Of a DNA stretch of 64,000 bases, positions 57,481 to 64,000 are shown piece after piece. This DNA is from Diospyros lotus. Taxonomy: Eukaryota > Streptophyta > Magnoliopsida > Ericales > Ebenaceae. A model generated the notes under the pieces. It did not search any database. It saw only the letters and a list, made by a program, of their open reading frames with translations, and was not told the DNA's origin. Location of the stretch: assembly GCF_014633365.1 (NCBI RefSeq), contig NC_068344.1, positions 35,648,670-35,712,669 on the forward strand, written 5' to 3'. Positions within the stretch are counted from its first letter, which is position 1. Each line of letters starts with the position of its first letter. A program made the translations under genes and the position numbers.

Positions 57481-60400
57481 TTCTTTAATTAAACCAAAAT
57501 GCTCATTGTTTTAATTTGCCTACTTTTTAAACAGAAATGCATGTGATGGCCCTTGCGTTACCACTACTACCACTTTTTTTAGTTTTCTGCTTTTTAATTT
57601 CTTTTTAAGGTTTGAATCTTAAATTTAATTTTTCTTTTATGTTTCGGATCAAAAATTTTATGTTGCTCGGATGTGAACAAATTGAGAGGAGAGCGTGACC
57701 CCATGGAGGGCAACCCACACACCGCACATCCATCAAGCCTGCATTGAACAATATACTATTGTCTGATGCGAATAAAATAATAATCATGTATTTTGAATTT
57801 ATGATGTCAAAATAAATTATATGGAATTGAGTTAGTGCCTTATAGTGGAATTAAGGGTGGTCAACTCTATTGTTATTGTAATAAAATAATTAAAATTTGT
57901 TTGTTTCAGGAAAGATCAATGGAACATTAGTAAGACCAAGCAGAAGAATAATGTCTACTCGAAATGGGTCATCCGAAATGGGGTCTCACGGAAGGGTAGG
58001 TCTAGAAAGAAGAGGCTATTCGAGTGTGAGAAGTTGTGGAAGGCTCTAGGAAAAGCTATGCGGAAGGGTCTTTCGAAGAAGTCTTCGGGTCTTCCGATTT
58101 GCAAGACAGGAGATGATTAGAAGGCATGTAGGGATTTCTCATGTGCGGGCCTTTCGATGCCTAAGTTAGACACGATCATACTACAAAAGGATGCAAATGC
58201 AATGTAAATGAGTGTTATATGGTGTTTTCTGAAAAGTTGAAAGTCTTCAAAAGAATATGTGCCGAATAGTAGAAGATAGGTCTTTGGATTAGGGTGAAGG
58301 ATATGGTAAATGAAATGTTAGGAGGTATTTATACCCTTCAAATGACTAGAACACATGGCATGTCTAGACATGTGGCACATGTGCACGAGAGCACATGGTA
58401 TGACCCTTCGAGTAAGGGTGTTCGACTATCTTTGGATTAGGCTTCGAAAGGACCTAGTGAGTCAAGCCTTCAAGGAAGTTAATTTTCGAAGGGTCTTTAA
58501 AAAACTACCTAGGCTTTCAGAAAAACTAGTTTTCAAAGAATTTTTAGAAAATCACTCAAGTATTCGAGGAAACGAGGCTTTTGAAGACCTTTTTGGGAGA
58601 AGACATTCTTCTAAGGTCGAACTGATCTATCAGGAAAAACTCTCTCGAAAGTCTTTAAGAGGAAATCTCGATAAGGGTAAGTTTAAGTAGACTCGCCTTC
58701 TTTACAATAGTTATGGCTTAGATTAAATATTTCTTCGCTAAAAAAATAAAAAACAAAACACATATAGTTTTATGCATAGAGTTATTACGCTAGCAGCGCC
58801 ACTTTACTATTTTACAAAGCAAAAATGAAAATTAGTTATTTCACACAATTAGAGGTATAAATCATTAATATTTTTATTTATAATATACACGTGCGAGTAA
58901 AAAAAATACATTTAATGATTGACGATTGATGTTTGATCTAAAGAAAAATTTAAATCAAAATAAATTTTGATACAGTGATAAAATTAATTTCTAATTATTA
59001 ATTCATATTTAATTTTTAAAAAGTCTTGAATTCGAAAGTTGCTCTTATAATTTTTATTTTTAAAGTAAAATATACAAAAAAATGTATTTTCAAAAATTAT
59101 TTAATAATAAAATTTAAATAAATTACTTAATAATTTAAATAAATAAACGGGCACCTAATCCATTATGAATTTGGCAGGTTCTGTTTATTTGTTTTTTGAA
59201 TTATGAGAGGAGGTTGAATTTAATAATAATATTTTTTGGGGGAGGGGTGGAGGGGGGTGGGCCCCACTTAGAGGACATTTAATATGTTTCCTTCCATGGC
59301 ACAATCAAAATCCTGTTAGGTGGCCAATTTGATTTAATCTGCCTTTATTGACTTATTGTGGCTTAAGAAAATTGAGAAAGCTATTTAAAAGGAGTGGATC
59401 CAAACAAACAGTTGAGTTGGATGAGACATCCCAGGAGGAGGGGGTCACAAGGCTCTTGCCTTTGGCAGCTCAGTTTTCTCTGTTGGTGCTTGCAATAAAT
59501 GGCAAATGTCACACCCTTCCATTAATAAACTTTAACTCTTTTCCTGATGCTGGTAAACAAATTAGTTATTGTTGTCTTGCCAACCATTCTGATTCTTTCC
59601 AAATCCCATCCCCAGGTGGGCTTTCAAATCCACTCACTGTGGGTTAGACTTCCCTTGTGTTTGTTTGTGTTTGGATGATGGGTTTGGTGAAAGCGTTTTA
59701 AATTGAAAAATTGAATATTAGAGGTTTTTTTAATAGACTATCAATGTGACAACTTATAATGAATTGTCACACATGTTCCATGGGAAGTACTAAAGTACCT
59801 ATTAGCCAAGTCTAATCAACACCCTCCAAGTTCTAACATCATTAAATAGCTTGAAAATACATTTTTCTTATTAATGAAAATCTGCAATCATAACATAACT
59901 ATAATTTAATCCAAAAATTTAAATTTTAGGTGGTACCATCTAACCTCCTTATATAATTAAATATTTATTTCTTTTATAAAAATATTATTTTGAAATTTAT
60001 AAGTGACACTTGTAACACTTATGCATTAATGTATTATTCAATTATATTGATTAAACACAAGTATAATATATTAATACAAGAGCATCATATAAAGTGTTAT
60101 TTTTAAGTATTTAAATAATACTTTTATTTTTTTTTTAAATTCAATATAAAATATGTGACAATTAATAGGGACATACATTAAATGTGTGACTATACAAGTT
60201 GCTATTCATTTTCTTGGATCTCTCTCAAATTCGCTCTCTCTCTCTCTCTCTCCTCTTCTTTCTTCTTCTCTAGCAATCACCTCTTGCCTCTCACTACCTC
60301 GCCACCTGGTGCCTCTCCACCCCATCTCACAGCCTGGTGTCTCGTTGCCTTTTCACGACAAGAAAGGATGCAATCAATACTAACTGGAACAAAATCCCAC

Positions 60401-60540
60401 TCCTCTCATTTGAAACCTCTTTAAGTTCTTGAAATTTTAATAATATTCTTTGATATTTCATTTAAAAAATAAAAATTTATTATGAGAATAAGTTACTCAT
60501 AATCTCTCAATCTAACATAAAAGCAATCAATTATATTAAC

Positions 60541-60800
60541 CCCTAGAGGTAGCGTAGACCGTCTATCATATACATTCAAGAGCTTGGAATATGATAAAGT
60601 TATAGGTTTAAATTTGTCTCCGTTTAATCGCATGTATCTATTCGAGAGGTCAAATCCTCGAGTTTCAATTCGCTACGAAATTGTTAGTTCACCTATAACT
60701 GTGGAGTAGACGAACTGTGAATTTTAAAAAATGTGAAATAGGTTCGAGTCAAAAGATATCCGTGGTCAAGAAATCCTTAATTTTCTCACATCACAAAGAA
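60541..60800 (+). mobile_element. Possible tRNA-derived SINE fragment
   Basis: CCCCTAGAGGTAGCGTAGAC resembles the start of the candidate at 21345, and ATAGGTTTAAATTTGTCTCC is a weak B-box. No tail or target duplication seen. Confidence 0.3.
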
Positions 60801-61061
60801 AAATAAAATCAATTATATCACTATAGTATAAAAAAATTTAAATTGTAATCGTCAAATATAGAACGCATCATAATTAATTATAAGAATATGAGATGGCTTA
60901 GTTTGACTCTCACATCACCGCCCACACCTATCAATACTAAATACAAGTACCAAGCACATCGTATCTCAAGCTTCATTCAATGGAAAATCAAATTGTTGGC
61001 AATGAAGCACTCAACGACACCGTTTCTTACTTAAAGACCTGGGCAGGAGGGTCAGCTGCAA

Positions 61062-61079
61062 TAGTGCCACGTGGCACTA
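61062..61079. promoter_or_regulatory. Palindromic G-box in the RopGEF promoter
   Basis: Perfect 18-bp palindrome TAGTGCCACGTGGCACTA, centred on GCCACGTGGC, a high-affinity type of G-box for bZIP/bHLH factors. It lies about 190 bp upstream of the GA run (61255) and probable leader. Confidence 0.65.
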
Positions 61080-61249
61080 GAGGGTAGCTTGGCAACTGCC
61101 CAGGCGCCCTTCATCTCGATCGTGCCCCCTGTCTCGTCCTTCTGCAATCTGAATCGTCGATACTGTCTTTTATCTGGTGCAATCCAAGTCTTTTAATTTC
61201 ATCGTGCGACCCCTATTTATTTACTGTGCATCGGGATGTGTAGTGTGAC

Positions 61250-62481
61250 AGACGAGAGAGAGAGAGGGGGTTGTCGTTAGGGCTTGAGGGAGTCTTTCTC
61301 ATTTCATGAATCAGGCTCTCTTCAGCTCCTTCTGGTTTTCTCTCTGGTTCGAATAGGGTATGCCTCTGATCTATTTCTTGTTATGATTTTGAGGTGTTTT
61401 TGATAGAGAAATTGTCTCTGTAAATACGAATGATTGTGAGGCTTGTATTCAGTGTGCTTGTAAATCCTATTTTTAACTTCGATAGTGCAGTGAGCTCTCT
61501 GTTACCGGAGCTCAACGTGGACATAGCCCTTTCGGGTGAACCACGATAAATCTCTCATGTTATTTCTGCTTTCCATTTTATTCATACTTGTTTATGGTGT
61601 ATGTTGATTTCCGATTTTGACTCTGTTGTATGTTAGAAAGGGTTTTTATGTCAAAGATTCAGATTGTGTGTATGTCTGGGTTGCTTTCTGTTTGCGCAAC
61701 ACAAATTATTAATATCCTTTATTAGCTTATATTATCTTATTTACCCAACCTATTTCCTTAAGTTGTATTGGGTTTATTGGTCCGGGTTTTATATGAATTT
61801 AATTTAATTTATTTAATTATTATTGAATTTAAATTTATAATTTTATATTTATATATGATCAGTGATAGTCAAAAAATAATAATAATAATAATAAATTATT
61901 GAAAAAAAAATTGACAAAAGGGTTTATGTATACAATACTAGTCGTTCAAAGTAATTTTTGTAATTGTAAATGCTGGAAAAAGGGTAATTTTGTTTAAAAA
62001 TAACATTTTTTGGGGTCATGTTTGATTTTGGCTCTAGGTATCAAAGCAAGAAGGAAGAGGAGACAAGACAACAAAGGCAAAGGGAAAGTTGGTTAATTGG
62101 GGAAGAGAGTTAGTTATTTATAGAGAATAATAGAGAGTTGTGATTGCATGCATTTCCCTGACTTTTTGGCAAAGCATTCAAAAACCCAACCATTCATTCC
62201 TGTCTCAAAACAACATCCATTTCCACCCCACATTCCATCCATTTCTTCTCAATCCTCTCAATTTTGGAACCAAAATTTTCCTTCATTTTCCAGTTTTTTT
62301 CACTGTTAGGGACATTTGATTCAGATTTTCTTGTTGCAGAGGCTGCCTATCCTGCCCCTGTTCGGCCGTTTGTTCTTTGATGTCAAAAGGTAGTTATCAA
62401 CTACCTTGAGGATTGGCAGGCTTATGATAGTTTCAGAAGATCGTTGCAGTCAGAATTGGACAAGTTTTTTGGTTTACAAGG
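61250..62481 (+). promoter_or_regulatory. 5' leader of the RopGEF gene, probably spliced, with uORFs
   Basis: A GA run and GGGCTTGAGGG sequence (61255-61290) suggest the leader start; a donor AGGGTATGCC near 61357 and acceptor TTGTTGCAG at 62331-62339 would define a ~980-bp leader intron. The second leader exon has uORF1 (62380-62409, 9 aa) and uORF2 (62424-62489, 21 aa), the latter overlapping the main ATG. The intron holds an LTR-like piece (61490-61550). Confidence 0.55.
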
Positions 62482-64000
62482 ATGTTTGAGAGTCCAGGAA
62501 GACAGGCACAGAGTGTGGTAACCGATGGCCTGAACTCTGGAGAAGCCATCGACGAGAAGCAAGATTGCTATCAAGGTGAGAGGAATGCAGCAGTAGAAGC
62601 GGTAGGAACTGCACTGAATGGATCGAGTGATAAATCGCACATCAGCAAGGAGGGGGGCCGGGGAGGAAGCTCCGGCAACAAGGACAGGAATTCAGGTACA
62701 CACAAACCATATACAGGTTCTTACTATACACATTTTCTCGTTTCATGCAATCTTCTCATATACAGGAAAGTGGCGGAGGACACATTTTCTTGTCCTGACA
62801 TCTACATATGTATCTGTTGGCAATTTTTTGTTCTTGGCACAGATATGGAGCTAATGAAGGAAAGGTTTTCTAAGTTGCTCTTGGGAGAAGATAATTCAGG
62901 AGGTGGGAAGGGTGTTTCATCAGCTTTGGCTCTGTCAAATGCAATCACAAATCTAGCTGGTAAGCCCATTTCACAGCAATGCCAAATGGACCCTAAATCA
63001 TGTTAGGTCTCATGCATTCTTCCTTGCTTTTCTGATATGTTACAGCTTCTGTATTTGGAGAACAACGAAAGCTAGAGCCTATGGCTGCTGATAGGAAAGC
63101 AAGGTGGAAAAAGGAAATAGATTGGCTTTTATCTGTCACAGATTACATTGTTGAACTTGTTCCTTCTCAGCAGAAATCCAAGGATGGAACAAATATGGAG
63201 GTGATCTCTCTCTCTCTCTCTCTCAATTTTATCTAACATCATTGCAGTGTCATATTCCCTAATACTAGTTCCTGATTCAACAGATTATGACAACACAACA
63301 AAGAAAAGATCTGTTCATGAACATCCCAGCTTTACGTAAGCTTGACACTATGCTAATTGTAAGAACATTAACACCCGTTGCGTATATTTTCGTTTTGAGG
63401 GTATTTTGTTCTTCATGAGGTAAAATTTATATATTTCTGATCAAAAGATAATGAACAGGATTGCCTAGATAACTTCAAAGACCAGAATGAATTCTGGTAT
63501 GTCTCAAGGGATGCTGATGATGAGAAAGGCAGCCAGAGAGATGGCAAATGGTGGCTGCCTACAGTTAAAGTTCCCCCAAATGGGCTGTCAGATGCATCCA
63601 GAAAATGCCTGCAATTTCAGAAAGATTGTGTGAACCAAGTTCTGAAAGCATCAATGGCGATAAATGCCCAGATACTATCAGAAATGGAGATCCCTGAGAA
63701 CTACATCGAATCCCTCCCGAAGGTATGGGACAAAGCTATCCACTATTTAAGTTGAAGAGACTGCTAAGAAAGTTGTAGTTCATTTTCTCAATTTGTTCTA
63801 TACTTGGCAGAACGGTAGATCAAGCCTTGGTGATTCAATATATAGGAGCATTACAGTTGAATTTTTTGATCCTGAGGAATTCCTTTCGAACATGGATTTG
63901 TCTACAGAGCACAAAGTCCTTGACCTAAAGAACAGAATCGAGGCTTCTATTGTGATTTGGAAGAGGAAGATGCACCAAAAGGATGGAAAGTCTTCTTGGG
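62482..64000 (+). CDS. RopGEF (PRONE domain), 5' part, cut by window edge
   Basis: Guanine nucleotide exchange factor for plant Rho GTPases (ROPs), a plasma-membrane polarity switch. Exons: 62482-62695, 62843-62959, 63046-63200, 63284-63358, 63459-63722, 63811 to beyond 64000, with consistent phases. The N-terminal ~72 residues (MFESPGRQAQSVV...) are variable and probably regulatory. The PRONE domain starts at DMELMKERFSKLLLGEDNSG and continues through ALALSNAITNLAASVFGE, WKKEIDWLLSVTDYIVELVP, IPALRKLDTMLIDCLDNFKD, FWYVSRD, KWWLPTVKVPPNGLS and SIYRSITVEFFDPEEFLSNM. The rest of PRONE and the C-terminus are outside. uORFs in the leader suggest translational control. Confidence 0.93.

Larger units (their letters stand above)
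57481..61240. other. Intergenic region between divergent TRM-like and RopGEF genes
   Basis: Segment 57900-58700 is of different texture, with many TCGAAGG / CTTCGA-type motifs, and may be an unclassified transposon or solo LTR. The 99-codon frame at 59348-59647 and those at 60182-60424 have no recognisable family. Segment 60236-60265 is CT-rich. Segment 60541-60800 contains tRNA-like boxes (separate entry). Confidence 0.5.

Noticed and set aside
58355..58690. 111-codon plus-strand frame
   Set aside because: Falls inside the TCGAAGG-rich repeat-like block; charged but low-information sequence, no domain.
59348..59647. 99-codon plus-strand frame
   Set aside because: No recognisable family, no promoter or splice evidence, and it lies in a repeat-bearing intergenic region.
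60182..60424. Ser/Leu-rich frames over a CT microsatellite
   Set aside because: Low-complexity artefact of the CT run.
1..64000. tRNA or rRNA genes, CRISPR arrays, bacterial-type operons
   Set aside because: None seen; rRNA-like strings at 32.8-33.6 kb are short guide complements, not rRNA genes.

Overview
This window is nuclear DNA of a flowering plant, most likely a woody dicot; I cannot name the species. The evidence is AT-rich sequence, GT-AG introns, plant-specific families (PERK, PRONE RopGEF, COV-like, TRM/DUF4378, LBD), telo-box promoters and plant transposons. All exon models below were read by eye from splice sites and frame continuity; each full-length model closes in frame.

Left third (1-21 kb) is gene dense: the 3' end of a PERK-type receptor kinase (+), a plastid-type tRNA(Ile)-lysidine synthase (+, 11 exons), an Mpv17/PMP22 membrane protein (-, tail-to-tail with the synthase), a pentatricopeptide repeat protein (+), and a membrane-anchored LEA_2 (NDR1/HIN1-like) protein (-) with an in-frame minisatellite.

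The middle (22.9-32.7 kb) is a transposon block. It holds a decayed two-gene PIF/Harbinger element with its own tandem-repeat block, then a chain of Copia-derived LTR units sharing LTRs, with a foldback MITE and a GC-rich hAT element inserted, the last two with clear target-site duplications. Just right of it (32.8-33.9 kb) the minus strand carries what I read as a polycistronic box C/D snoRNA gene: telo-box plus TATA promoter, then four C/D-type candidates with guides complementary to 18S or 25S rRNA.

From 34.6 to 49.5 kb lies one minus-strand LIKE-COV gene of seven small exons. Its second intron holds a complete 9.9-kb LTR retrotransposon with ~2.65-kb LTRs, 5-bp target duplication, PBS and PPT. 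It has no intact gag-pol; instead it carries an intron-free LOB-domain (LBD) transcription-factor reading frame antisense to the element, flanked by relics of Ty3/gypsy RNase H. The LBD cargo and the snoRNA cluster are the two most notable finds.

The right end (52-64 kb) holds a small LC8-type dynein light chain (+), a TRM/DUF4378 protein (-), a 3.8-kb repeat-bearing intergenic stretch, and the 5' half of a RopGEF (+), cut by the window edge, with uORFs in its leader.
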